From Culex pipiens pallens (lineage: Eukaryota > Arthropoda > Insecta > Diptera > Culicidae): a DNA stretch of 64,000 nt. The stretch spans positions 13,120,509 to 13,184,508 of the forward strand of contig NC_068938.1 in NCBI RefSeq assembly GCF_016801865.2. The letters are read 5' to 3'. A model generated the notes under the pieces. It saw only the letters and a list, made by a program, of their open reading frames with translations, had not been told where the DNA came from and did no database searches. Below are positions 10,713-22,700 of the stretch, piece after piece (within the stretch, counting starts at the first letter, position 1; the number at the start of each line of letters is the position of its first letter). A program made the position numbers and the translations under genes.

Positions 10713-11315
10713 GGCGGCTGAAATCGAAACCAGTTTTAGTAGTTGCAATCGATACTTTCACTTTCTGCCGTGGTGGCACTTTTCATGTCCCCCCTCCGCC
10801 CTTTTCAGAGTCCGAGACTTGCATTCTAATTGCATCATCCGGAATTCGTCCCGGCACTAGCGAGGGAGGTTATGAACTCACCTGCAGTAAAGTCGGCTTA
10901 TCAGCGGAAAAAATCAACACAGCTAATCAGCGCTTTTTTAGCAGGTTTCAACACGCACAATGCGGACTTTTTTGCGTTGCTTTTTTTTCTTCCTTTCACT
11001 GCCCTGCTGGAGGAGGTGGAAAAAAACGTGATGACGGAGGCAGCGATCGACGACGACGACTTCTAACCGCACCGTTTGCTTTGCCGAACACGAATGAAAG
11101 AGTTGCGGCAAAAGGAAAAGAAAAGGAGGCTTGCTGTGTTGGTGTTGTTTTTGTTGCGAGATGTCAAAAAAAAGTTCAAGCGTCTGATGCGGTGAGGGAG
11201 TGGACAGCGGGTGATCAGTGAACGTGGTCCAAGCATCTTGTAAAATCAACTGTGGCTTTGGAAGACAAATTTCTGCAGATTTCTTTACTATGAGTATACA
11301 GCAAACAAATTTCAA
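10713..11315 (-). promoter_or_regulatory. AlaRS 5' flank / candidate promoter region
   Basis: Unique, GC-balanced DNA upstream of the AlaRS start. It holds GATA-type motifs (CTTATCAGC near 10899). The outer part (about 11175-11300) shares several words with the 5' flank of WDR82 (about 2330-2420), including CGTCTGATGC, TCAACTGTGG and TGCAGATTT in the same order. No TATA box is evident. No protein was recognised here. Confidence 0.4.
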
Positions 11316-12050
11316 TCGAGGTGATTGTGAATATCGAGGTTCTCACACGAAATCGAAAAGTTAAAAGAACAGCATGGAAAATGAATAAATTAATATTAAA
11401 TAATAATCAGAGATTTTATAAACGTTCTGTTCAGCTAACTAAGTTTACCATGACAGCTGAAAAAGTTAAACAGTTGCCGGCCCAAAATAAAATAATTTTG
11501 ACTTGTTTATTTTAATGCGACTGAAAATTCCTAATTTCTGTATTTTTATAATAAAGATCTGGCATGGCTGTTCATAACGCCGAAACTCAAATAAAGAATC
11601 TCGAAATGCCGAAAATTAAAAAGACGATTTTGGTTTTTTGCTCAGATTCAAGAATAAATCTGAGGGAAAAGCCATAATAATGACCATTTCATTTTCTGGC
11701 AATAAAATGAATTATTTAGAAATTTAGAAACTCCACATTGAAAAAGACAAATTGAAAAAAAAATCAAATAGGAAATTAAGGCATAAAAATATTGACAACC
11801 AGAAATTTTAAACTAAAAAAATAGAAATTGAGAATTTCAAAATTTTGTCCATTAGCCACGTGGACACTTTTTGGAAATCTCAAACAACTTTTTTTTCTCA
11901 CAACAATTAAATTTTCATCATTACTTAGAAATTTATGAAACTTATGATTGCAAAACAACTGGACAGGTGGTCATACATTTTAAAACACTTGTTCATTCAT
12001 ATTTTGAAACCGTGGCCTGTAATTACATTTTTCACTGTTCACTGTTTCAC
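11316..12050. other. AT-rich intergenic DNA with repeat relics
   Basis: Between the AlaRS 5' flank and the 8-bp array. A fragment near 11852-11885 (GCCACGTGGACACTTTTTGG) recurs at about 46880-46910, so it belongs to a dispersed repeat. No gene was seen. Confidence 0.5.
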
Positions 12051-12052
12051 TG

Positions 12053-12533
12053 AATTTAAGAATTTAAGAATTTAAGAATTTAAGAATTTAAGAATTTAAG
12101 AATTTAAGAATTTAAGAATTTAAGAATTTAAGAATTAAGAATTTAAGAATTTAAGAATTTAAGAATTTAAGAATTTAAGAATTTAAGAATTTAAGAATTT
12201 AAGAATTTAAGAATTTAAGAATTTAAGAATTTAAGAATTTAAGAATTTAAGAATTTAAGAATTTAAGAATTTAAGAATTTAAGAATTTAAGAATTTAAGA
12301 ATTTAAGAATTTAAGAATTTAAGAATTTAAGAATTTAAGAATTTAAGAATTTAAGAATTTAAGAATTTAAGAATTTAAGAATTTAAGAATTTAAGAATTT
12401 AAGAATTTAAGAATTTAAGAATTTAAGAATTTAAGAATTTAAGAATTTAAGAATTTAAGAATTTAAGAATTTAAGAATTTAAGAATTTAAGAATTTAAGA
12501 ATTTAAGAATCTAAGAGTTTAAGAATTTTAGAA
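12053..12533. repeat. (AATTTAAG)n simple-sequence array
   Basis: About 60 head-to-tail copies of an 8-bp unit, nearly identical, with one 7-bp unit near 12130 and decayed copies at the right end (AATCTAAGAG and AATTTTAG). It lies about 370 bp upstream of the mitochondrial AspRS start codon. Confidence 0.97.
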
Positions 12534-12905
12534 TTTCACTTAAAGACAAGCACAATTATAATTAAACATGAACCACCCTAACAAATACGAATAAACTTCT
12601 GTGAACGCACTCCATTGTTCACAGTTGATTTTGTTGTGACAAGCAGACCAAAATCAAGCCGGCCGCGCCAGAGCTGCCATCAGAAGTTCTCTTTTCGATT
12701 CGATTTTGCATCAATTTCTTTTTAGTCTTATCTTAATCGCTCGTTAGTACCTCCGACTAAGTTCGATAATATTCTGCAACACTCGAGCCGAATCGCGCAA
12801 CCTAGTAAGATATCACATGGACCGGCTGATCGTTAATCAACCCTCTATTTTATTCAACTAATTTACTTTCTCTTGGACCTCGTTTTTCACAAATCCGCGT
12901 CAACG

Positions 12906-15713
12906 ATGATGACCGGCTGCAGCAGATTCCGGTCGCTTGTTCCGACGATCCACCGGCTGTTGCTTGCAAAAACTGAACCGTTCCGGATAGCTACTTCTTC
13001 GTCGTCAATCGTGAGTCAGGATTTGTCACTTTTTGATTGACGAGTGTTGATTTGGGATTTCTTTTCTCCGTAGAGATTCTGTTCCGCCGCCATGGAGGAC
13101 GTCAAGCGGCGCCGGTTGTCGCTGGGGAACCAGCTGGCGCGATCCTCGCCGAAGAAGGTCTCGTGCAGCAAACTGAATACGGGTAGCGTGGGCGATTTGG
13201 TGCTGATCGAGGGCGATGTGGTGGAATCGCGCGACTCGGGCCGGTGCCTGGACATTGTGGACACGACGGGGTCGGTCCGGCTGACGGCGCCGAATTCGCT
13301 GCGGACGCAGCTCGCGAAGATGCACCGGACGGATCGGGTTACGGTGGTGGGGCGGGTGCGGGCCAGGCCGGATCCGGAGCGGAGCGAGGGGGAGCGGACG
13401 GGGGACATTGAGGTGCTGGTGGAGCGGATCTTGGGGATGGGGAGGGATTCGATTAATTTGGCGGAGGGGGGGTACGCGAAGGTGGAGTGGCCCGAGGGGT
13501 TGTCGGCGCTGGATGTGACGGAGCAGGAGCGCGGCAAGTGCTCGTCGGAGAGTATTTTGGAGTATTTTCGGCGGAGGGAGTACACTTGCGCGGTGTTCCG
13601 GCGGCACGATATTGGGCGGCAGGTGCACTTGGTTGGGTGGTTGGAGGATGGGGGTCATCTGCCGGATCGGATGATGTTGCGGGATAGTTATGGGGCGATT
13701 CAGCTGAGGGTTAGCACGATTCCGGAGGAGCACAGGAACGGGATTCCGGAAAATGCTGTGATTCTGGCGACTGGGACGATTCGGGCACGGCCGACAATGG
13801 CAAAGGGTCTGCCAACGGGAACCGTTGAGGTTTACGTGGACGAGCTGGAGGTGCTGGATCCGAACAAACCTTACGAGAATCCGGTTTCGACGCGTCGACT
13901 CAACATAAACCGTTTTACGGACCGAACCCACAATTGCGGGCAACTCCGCGCGAGTCACGCTGGCCAGAAGGTCACGCTGTGCGGTTGGCTCGAGTATGTT
14001 CGGATGAACATGTTCTTCACGCTGCGCGACGGCTACGGATCGACGCAGGTCGTCGTGCCGGAAGCGGTCACCAACACGGTCAAGCTGGACGGAATCCCCT
14101 TCGAGAGCATCCTCAAAGTGACCGGAACGGTCGTGAAGCGTCCGTACGGACAGGAGAATGGGCAGCAAGCGACGGGCGAGATCGAGGTCATTATGGACAG
14201 CGTTGAAGTGTTGAATCCGGCACGATCGCGTCTCCCGATCGACATCCAGGAGCACAACCAAGCCAAAGAGTTCCTCCGGATCGAGCACCGGTACATCGAC
14301 CTGCGTTCCGCCAAACTCCAGCACAATCTTCGCCTCCGCTCGCAGATCATCATGAAGATGCGCGAGTTCATGATCAACCGGTGCGGCTTCATAGAGGTCG
14401 AAACGCCGACCCTGTTCCGGCGAACTCCCGGCGGTGCCCAGGAATTCGTCGTTCCAACCCGCAAACCGGACCACTTTTACTCGCTCGTCCAGAGTCCGCA
14501 GCAGTTCAAGCAGATGCTCATGTCCGGAGCGATCGATCGGTACTTCCAGGTGGCACGCTGCTACCGCGACGAAGCGACCCGCCCGGACCGTCAACCCGAG
14601 TTCACCCAACTCGACCTGGAGCTGTCCTTCACGGACCGCCACCAAATCATGTCCCTCGTCGAAGGCATCCTCGACGCGTCCTGGCCAAGTCAACTCCACC
14701 CCCTCCAACTGCCCTTCCCCCGGATGACCTACCAGGAGGCCATGTCCCGGTACGGCTGCGACAAACCCGACACCCGATTCGGTCTGGATCTGCGCGATCT
14801 CTCAACAATCCTCTCGTCCAACGAAAAAATGCGCCACGGCGTCGCCACCCCAGATTTCGGCGCCTTCGCCATCGTGGCCAAACCGCCCAACGGAAATCCG
14901 AAAACCTTCAAGACGGCGCTCACCAAAGTGCTCAAGGAGTACCCGCGGTGCAAGTTCGCCGTCAGTGTCGTGTCCGACAGCTGGACCGAGTCGTCGATCG
15001 TGAACCTGTTCGGAGTGCGCGAAACCGCAGAGATCAAAGAGCGCTTGAAGCTCGGAACCGGCGATTTGATGCTGCTCGGCTACGGCAAGGCAAGCGAAGC
15101 TCAAGAAATGATGGGCCGCGTCCGCCTCGCACTCTACACCGAACTGGAAGAACGCAACTTGCGCGTGACCCGCAGCGTCCTCGCCCCGAACTTCCTCTGG
15201 ATCGTCGACTTCCCGATGTTCGCCGCCAACGAGGAAACCGGCCAACTCGAAACGGTCCACCATCCGTTCACCACCGCCCACCCCGAAGACATGCACAAAC
15301 TAAGATCCAAACAGGACCTCGCCTCGATCCGCTCGCAATCGTTCGACCTGGTCTGGAACGGGATGGAAATTGGCGGCGGATCGGTTCGAATTCACGAAGC
15401 CGCCCTGCAGCGAATGGTCCTGGCCGACATTCTACAAATCGAGCACTCGCACCTGCAGCACCTGTTGGACGCGCTCGAGTCGGGATGTCCACCGCACGGC
15501 GGATTCGCCATCGGGCTGGATCGGTACATTTCGTTGATTTGTCGAGCAAAGTCGATTCGGGAGGTGATTGCGTTTCCGAAGACCATCAACGGGAAGGATC
15601 CGCTGTCGAAGGCGCCGGTTCGGATTACCGACGAGGAGAAGCGGCTGTACCACATAAGGACGGTGGATGTGGGAGAGGGGGAGGGAGAGGAAGAAGAGAA
15701 GGTTGAATCGTAG
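12906..15713 (+). CDS. DARS2: Mitochondrial aspartyl-tRNA synthetase with three OB-like domains
   Basis: A class IIb, bacterial-type enzyme that charges mitochondrial tRNA-Asp. Exon 1 is 12906-13010 and exon 2 is 13074-15713; the GTGAGT donor and CCGTAG acceptor join in phase 0. The 914-residue product begins MMTGCSRFRSLVPTIHRLLL, a good mitochondrial presequence. Three OB-like repeats follow at about 65-158, 205-299 and 321-418. The second and third share GWLE/LRDxYG; the third is the canonical anticodon-binding domain leading into YIDLRS. The core has motif 1 (FIEVETPTLFRRTPGGAQEF), motif 2 (ARCYRDEATRPDRQPEFTQ, near 530) and motif 3 (GFAIGLDRYI). The bacterial-type insertion domain is present. 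Human DARS2 is about 645 residues, so the N-terminus is about 270 longer. Starting at the exon-2 ATG (13092) would lose the presequence. AATAAA lies at 15884. Confidence 0.95.
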
Positions 15714-16374
15714 AAAGTGTTGAGTATTTTTGTTGACGCGATAAAAAGTTTAATTTATAATTGCATTGATTTTTTTGCATTCGAACTAGTTTGAAGAATG
15801 ATAACAGTTAACTTGAATTGATTTGTTTTTTTTTTTGCATTTGACTGTTTCTTGAACTGTTGAAACAGGACCGTATTCATTATAATAAAGACATCCTTTA
15901 AATCGCAACATGACATTTATTTTCCTTCCTCACTGATATGATTTCTCCAACAGCCAAAGGTTTTTTTTTTAACTTTAAACTTCTTTTTGACTTTATCAAA
16001 CTGATTAAAACACATAAATTCAGTTAAGTTACCGGGAATAATTTGCAAAACATAAAAGACAGATTCCTTTTAAAAAATACAGCTTTGTCTCAAATAAAGA
16101 CTATCAAAAACTTCAAAAATTCTTAAAACTAAAATAAAAACATAAAAATTGAGTTCTTTATTCAGAAAACTTCAACCCCAAAATTGAACATTTTATTAGT
16201 CTGGATTCGATTTTCCGAAGGTTTCAAAAATAAAAAATAAATGAGGATACTCAATTCAAGGGAAGTATTCTTGTATTTTTTAAAACATTAAATTCGAGTT
16301 CAGCGACTCCATATAGTATAACCCTGTAATGCTCAATGTTATTATTTTTTTTCTTCTACTAAAGAAGGTCATTT
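15714..16374. other. AspRS 3' UTR and AT-rich spacer
   Basis: The 3' UTR of the mitochondrial AspRS gene probably ends soon after AATAAA at 15884-15889. Beyond it is AT-rich DNA without a recognisable gene. Confidence 0.5.
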
Positions 16375-16527
16375 CTAGAGTTTTTTTTGAAAAGGTCCAA
16401 TAAACAAAATTTCCAATTTTTGCTTTTTGGGTGTTTTTAGAACCGCCTTGAGTCAGGGGTATTCAAAAACACCCAAAAAGCAAAAAGTGAAAATTTTGTT
16501 TATAGGACCTGTAAAAAAAAACTAGAG
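16375..16527. mobile_element. Short palindromic element (CTAGAG ends)
   Basis: Two inverted arms of about 65 bp: CTAGAGTTTTTTTT...GCTTTTTGGGTGTTTTT on the left and AAAAACACCCAAAAAGC...CTAGAG on the right, with a loop of about 20 bp. A related arm (ATAGGACCTAATAAAAAAAG) appears near 30895-30915. It is probably a fold-back MITE. Confidence 0.7.
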
Positions 16528-16790
16528 ATTTGAGCAACTTTTATTCTACAAAAAACATGAATTCTTTTTTTTTCTTTTTTCGAAATTAAAAAAAAATCCT
16601 AACATTTAAAAATCCCGAGAGCTTTAAGGTGAAGCCGTTGATCATTTTCGAAGAAAATTGATCATCACTATAAAATATTCTTTATTAAATTCAATTTAAC
16701 GAATTTAAGTACCAAAAGGAATCAGCATGTGCCGGTTGTTGCCTTCTTGAAGCCAATTTGAAATTAAAACTTTTTTTTATTATTGCTTAA

Positions 16791-17487
16791 GGGGTTACAT
16801 ACATGTAAATCGACAAAAAAGTCAGAGGTTGGTGTGAGCACACATTTAATTTTATTTAAAATCTGTTTTCAGGGCATTAAAATATACATTTTCATCTATT
16901 ATCAAAACAAATTTGAAGACATTTGGTTGTATCATTGCCGAGATATAGCTATTTGAAGTTAGCAGTTTCAAAAAACGGGTGCCACGATATCTCAACACTG
17001 CCTTGACCAAATCGGCTCAAAATGTCGGTGAAGACTCGTTAAACCAGTCCTGTGTGCATGACGAAGGCCGATTTTCAAAAAAACTTATTTAAAAAAAATA
17101 AAAATATTTTTGTGTTTTTCATATAAAAAATCGTCAGTTTTTGATTTTTGTATTTTTTAAAAAGCAAAATTTAAAAATCGGGCTTCGTCATGCACACGGA
17201 ATATGTCTTGAGAGTCTTCACCCCGAATTTCAGCCAATTTGGTCCATCCCATCTCGAGATATCGTGGCACCCGTAAATCAACTTGGTGTTTCGAGAAAAA
17301 CACTCAGAAAGTTTGACAGTCCGCTTTGCGCACGGCAAAATGTTAAGCTTAAAATCGTCTCTAACTCAGTTTAATCATGGAATATCTTCATGAATGTTTC
17401 AGGAGTGATTGAAAATAATCTTTTTAGTGGATTTAATAAATTTTCTGTAATATGAAATATTGTGATTTTCTACATGTATGTAACCCC
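16791..17487. mobile_element. TTAA-flanked MITE (piggyBac-like target site)
   Basis: The termini GGGGTTACATACATGTA and TACATGTATGTAACCCC are inverted repeats, flanked on both sides by TTAA (16787-16790 and 17488-17491), the target duplication of piggyBac elements. The 697-bp interior is non-coding, and its halves are themselves imperfect inverted repeats: GGTGCCACGATATCTC near 16979 against GAGATATCGTGGCACC near 17257. The whole transcript could fold as a long hairpin. Confidence 0.85.
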
Positions 17488-17491
17488 TTAA

Positions 17492-19547
17492 TTTTTAAAA
17501 TTTGAAACTATTTTAAAAATTTTAGCAAATAATTCAACTGTCTTTCTCATTAATTAGAATTTGTACATTTTTGAACTTATTGAAAATTAAAGTACAATCT
17601 AAAAAAAATCTTCTAATTTGAAAAAAAAATAAAAATAGAAAAATAAAAAAACAAAGTTAAAAAAAACAAAGATAAAAAAATAAAAAATAAAAATATTCTT
17701 GGAATTTTAAATGCCTCTTTTAAAAATTACAGAAGATATGGCAACTTTGCATTTTTTGAGTCATATTTTAGGTCAGAAAACTAAAAATTTAAGATAAATA
17801 AAAGTTTCGTGATTCGATTACACGGAGTGAAATTTTGGCAAGGACTTTGGATAATTGAGCTTTTTTTTTAATTTTAGATTTTTTAGGTTCTTGAATTTCT
17901 GGATTCTTATTTTAAAGTTTATAAATTTCTAAATTTATTTTTTTTGAATTTGTCTATTCAAATTTTTTCAATTTCAAAATTTTTGAACATCTTTTTTTTA
18001 TTTAGAATTCCGAAATTTTTAAATGTCTGAATTTTGAAATGTTGGATTTTTTTTATTTTAAATATTTGTATTTTTATGTTTTTGATTTCTTTGAGTTATA
18101 AGTTTATGAATTTTCGAAATAATAAAATCTTAAATTGATGAAGTCTTAAATATTGTTATTTTTAAATTTAAATTTGAATGAAAAAACAGTAATAAAAACA
18201 CTCAAAAGTTTAAAAAAAATATGAAAATTTAAAAAAATTAAAATTCAAAGGTATAGAAATTATTAAATTTAAAAACCTTAAAAATACAAAAAAATAAGGG
18301 ATTTGAAAAATTTAGCACAAATCGTTCTCGCCAAAATTTCACTATTTCAAGAAATTTCTGTTCATTTCAAAATTTTGGTTTCTAACCTAAATATATATGA
18401 CTCAAAAAATGCTCTAAAAATATTCTCCAAATTTTCTGTAATGTAAGGTGATGGTAAAAATAGCGGCATTTAAAATTCTAGGAGTTTAAGAACCAAAGAA
18501 TTCAAAAAAATTAATGTTTTTTAAGGGTTATTACACACCTTCCCCCCTTCAAAATTTCCCCAAAAAATCGGGGGCAAAAAAAATACTAAATTTTACATTT
18601 TCATCGAAAAAAATAATAATAATAGAATTGTAAAATCGATTGTAAACTATTCAGAAAACATTGATTGATGCTTATTTATGTATTATTAATTCAAATAAAT
18701 ACTTTTTGATCTTTTAACATTTTTCACCCCAGATGAAAAAAAAACTATTTTTTTGGAAAGGCTTGATTTTTTAAAATAATGTTTGCCTCTTCCCTCCATA
18801 TGAACCAGAGCCGATGGACAAAAAATATTTAAATAAACTTTGTATCACTCTTATTTTTGATTTTAAATTTTTGTGATCCCTGGATTTTTTTGAAGTTTTT
18901 TTTCGATTTGAATTTTTGTAATTTTAAATCTGAGATTTAAAAATTTATAATTCTTTGTATTGAATATTTTAATCTTTTTATTTTATTTTGTTCTAAAAAT
19001 CCCAAGCGCACGCAATTTTATTTTTAAGTTTTTAGTGAACGCGAAAACATCAATTCGCGAACAAAGTGATAAAACTAAGTGTTGTAAAAATATCAAACTA
19101 TCAGCTCTCATCAACTACAATTATCAAGCCTGAGTATTCATGCCCCAAATACAACTGCTCTTCTTTCCGTATTGATATTCTCAGCGCCGAACATTCTCCT
19201 TTTCTCTCTCATCCCCGCTTCCACGATATTCCTACCACAACAGTGATTAACCGCAAAAGCCGCTACAAAACAAATTTTAATCACCGTCTCTCGTTCTTTC
19301 ATTGCAGTTTTCGGAGAGATTGAGAGACTCAGCGGTGAGAGTGCATAGTCAAGGAAAAGGGATGGAGGGGTAGAGAGAGAATGCCATCGGGAATCACGAG
19401 ACACAAGAAGAGATCTCACGAGCTATGGTGACGGTTGCTATACTCTCTGATGATTTTTGTGCAGAGATAATCAAATGATCGCTTCTTCTATCACTCAGTT
19501 GCAACACTAGCTTATACAAAAAACACTTTGTTTCACAATTGTTTACA
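17492..19547. other. AT-rich intergenic DNA downstream of DGAT1
   Basis: No gene was recognised. It contains poly-A/T runs and a dispersed-repeat relic near 18540-18590 (CCCCCTTCAAAATTTCCCC), related to 39355-39400. A less AT-rich stretch at about 19170-19470 has no convincing ORF. Confidence 0.45.
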
Positions 19548-19553
19548 TTTATT
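19548..19553 (-). terminator. Candidate DGAT1 polyadenylation signal
   Basis: AATAAA on the minus strand, about 210 bp past the DGAT1 stop codon. It is the first canonical hexamer I noticed downstream of the gene. Confidence 0.5.
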
Positions 19554-19766
19554 TGTAAAAGCAATAAACGTACAAAATATGCTTATCATCTACCGAAAAA
19601 ATGCATGCATAACACGTGAATGTGATTTTGTTAGTGTGTGTGTGTTGTGATGTATGGCGTCACTGTAGATATTCTGCACACAAAAAACTAGAGAACAGAA
19701 CAATGGAAACGAATATGTTTGCACCCTGATTCGTTGTTTCGTGATGTTGATCGTCTTCGTCGTCGT

Positions 19767-22700
19767 CTAAGTAGCTCCATTTAGCAGCAGCTCGTCGTTG
19801 TAGTGCGTAATCATGTAGTCGTGGTAGTACATCATGATCGCCAGCGGTTGCCCCAGGATGATCGAGGCCCACACGACGGTATTGCCGAGCCGTGGGCCGT
19901 AGTTCCGTTCCATAAACTTGGACACGAACGAGAGCGGAATCTGCGCCATCATGCCCATAAAGGCCCAGATCTTGAAGGTCTTGAGCGGGACCGACACGAG
20001 GTACTCGTGGAAGAAGGCACTGAAGAAGAAGACCGTAACGGTGGCCGCCTGCTTTGGGCAGCCAAGGTCGAGCATCGGAAGGTAGAGGTGTCGGACGCAC
20101 CAGTTGTGCACGGGCATGTTCCAGTTGCGCCAGAAGATGTCAATGTTGTTGGCGTTCCACCAGTCGTTGTAGAACTTGCGGTCGGCAAAGTGCAGCACTT
20201 CGCCCATCAGGTTCAGGAACGAGTGGAAGGTCAGGTAGAAGAAGCACAACCACATCAGGTGGTTCGGGATGGCCAGCTTGAGGAGGCGTTCGCTTGTCTT
20301 GGTCAGGTCCATGTTGGAGAACGGAATTAGCGAGTTGCGCACCGACGGGATCATCCACTGCTGGAACAGACCCATCACGATGTGCCATCCGATGACGACC
20401 TCGAGGAGGCGTTTGATGAGGAAGCGCTTTCGGATGCGGGAAGTCCGCGGGAAGTTGAGTTCGTAGCAGAGCGTTGGAGCCAGCAGGAAGTAGAGCAGAT
20501 CCTTCAGGTGCAGGTTGTTCGGGTAGAGGACCAGATCGGGGATGGCTTTGTCTTTGGAGTCTGAGTTTGGACGGAAGCCGTTAGCGGTTCCGTTGGTCCC
20601 GTTGGAGCCGTTGTGTTCGCGTTCGTTTTCTGGAAAGGAGAGGGAATAGGTTAGTTAAGTTTTGAAATGATGATTTGGAATTGGAATTTTGTCTGAATAA
20701 AATTTTGTCCATGAATTCCGTATGTCAAGAGACGAGCAATTCTCTACGAAATCGGTATTTTTTCTTAAATTTTAATTTTTGTATTTTTTAATCCGACTGA
20801 AACTTTTTTGGTGCCTTCGGTATGCCCAAAGAAGCCATTTTGCATCATTAGTTTGTCCATATAATTTTCCATACAAATTTGGCAGCTGGCCATACAAAAA
20901 TGATACATGAAAATCCAAAAATCTGTATCTTTTGAAGGAATTTTTTGATCAATTTGGTGTCTTCGGTAAAGTTGTAGGTATGGATAAGGACTACACTGGA
21001 AAAAAATGATACACGGTAAAAAAAATTTGGTAATTTTTTATTTAACTTTTTGTCACTAAAACTTGATTTGCAAAAAAACACTATTTTATTTTTTGATATG
21101 TTTTAGAGGACATTAAATGCCAACTTTTCAGAAATTTCCAGGTTGTGCAAAAAATCTTTGAGCGAGTTATGAATTTTTAAATCAATACAGATTTTTTCAA
21201 AAAATCGAAAAATTGGTCGCAAAAATTTTTTATCTTCATTTTTTGATGTAAAATCATATTTGCAAGACTAACATTTTAAAAGGGCGTAATATTGAATGTT
21301 TGGCCCTTTTAAAATGTTAGTCCTGGTTTAAAAATTTTAAAAATATTTTTTTCGAAAAAATCGGAAAATTTTACGAATGTTTCATATTTTAATATTGAAA
21401 ATCGGACCATTAGTTGCTGAGATATCGACATTAGAAAATGGTGGGTTGTTTGGGTGAGACTTAGAAAACATCAATTTTCCTGTTTTTAAACCTTTGCATG
21501 GCAATATCTCAGCAACTAAGGGTCGTATCAACAAAGTTCATTAAAGCAAAATATATAGAATGTTCTCAGCGTTCCAAAAATATTTTTTTCAAAGGTGGGC
21601 AAACATGGGCACTTATTTAAAAAAATAAAAAACTTCGACTATTTTCAAAAAAGTTACCTTAAAATGGCTATAACTTGAAAACGGTGGTTTTTATCAAAAA
21701 TTCACTAAGTACTTTTTGATTGCAAATTCGATTTTACATCGAAAAATGGAGTTGAAAAGTTTTTGCGACCAATATTTCGATTTTTTGAAAAAATCTGTAT
21801 TGATTCAAAAAATCATAACTCGGTCAAAGATTTTTTGCACAACCTGGAAATTTCTGAAAAGTTGGCATTTTATGTCCTCTAAAACATATCAAAAAAAAAA
21901 AAAAATAAAAATAGTTTTTTTTTGCATATTAAGTTTTAGTGACAAAAAGTGAAATTAAAAATCACCAAGTTGTTTTACCGTGTATCATTTTGACAAAGAA
22001 CTTTGTCCTAAGGTTTCTATACGGGGTGTCAATCCAAAATTTTCGCGAAGCGAAAACGTTACGTGACGAATTCCCCTCTCGGCAAATTTCCCCTCTTTTT
22101 GGTGCACGCTGGTTGGATGAGCGAACGTTTCCCAATCAGTCAATCGAGAGACGTGAGATTGATGTATCTAAAATCACCCCCACTCCACCTCATAATTTTC
22201 GGATCGTCGACGAGCCAACAAAACTCGGCTCGGTCGGTCCCGAAAATTCATTCTATTGCTGGACGTCGACGAGAACACATCAGAAGCAGATGGCCTGGTG
22301 GCCCGGTAGCAGACGGCCTGGAGGTCCGGGAGCAGATGGCTTGGAGGCAAGGACCAGCTAAGACATGCCAGTCGCGGGAGTCGATCATTGGAACTGGCCA
22401 CCACCTGGACTGGAGCGGTCGGAGGCCCCGCGGATGTTCCGATGGGGGGACATTTGCCGAACCGTAAGAGTGGGGGCAATATGGGTATCAAACTTTATGG
22501 TTTTTGATACTGGACATGAAATTTGACATTTCGGCAATAGTGGCCACAATCTGGAGTGGTCGGAGGCCCCGCGGATGTTCCGATGGGGGGACATTTGCCG
22601 AACCGTAAGAGTTGGGGCAATATGGGTATCAAACTTTATGGTTTTTGATACTGGACATGAAATTTGACATTTCGGCAATAGTGGCCACAATCTGGAGTGG

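Noticed and set aside
7749..10721. 990-codon plus-strand ORF
   Set aside because: It is exactly antisense to the AlaRS gene, whose GC-biased codons suppress stops on the other strand. The product shows no family features.
10713..10748. Upstream in-frame AlaRS start at 10748
   Set aside because: The 12 extra residues are not conserved-looking, and the Met at 10712 aligns with the usual AlaRS start. It remains possible as a minor form.
13026..14708. 560-codon minus-strand ORF
   Set aside because: Antisense shadow of the mitochondrial AspRS gene.
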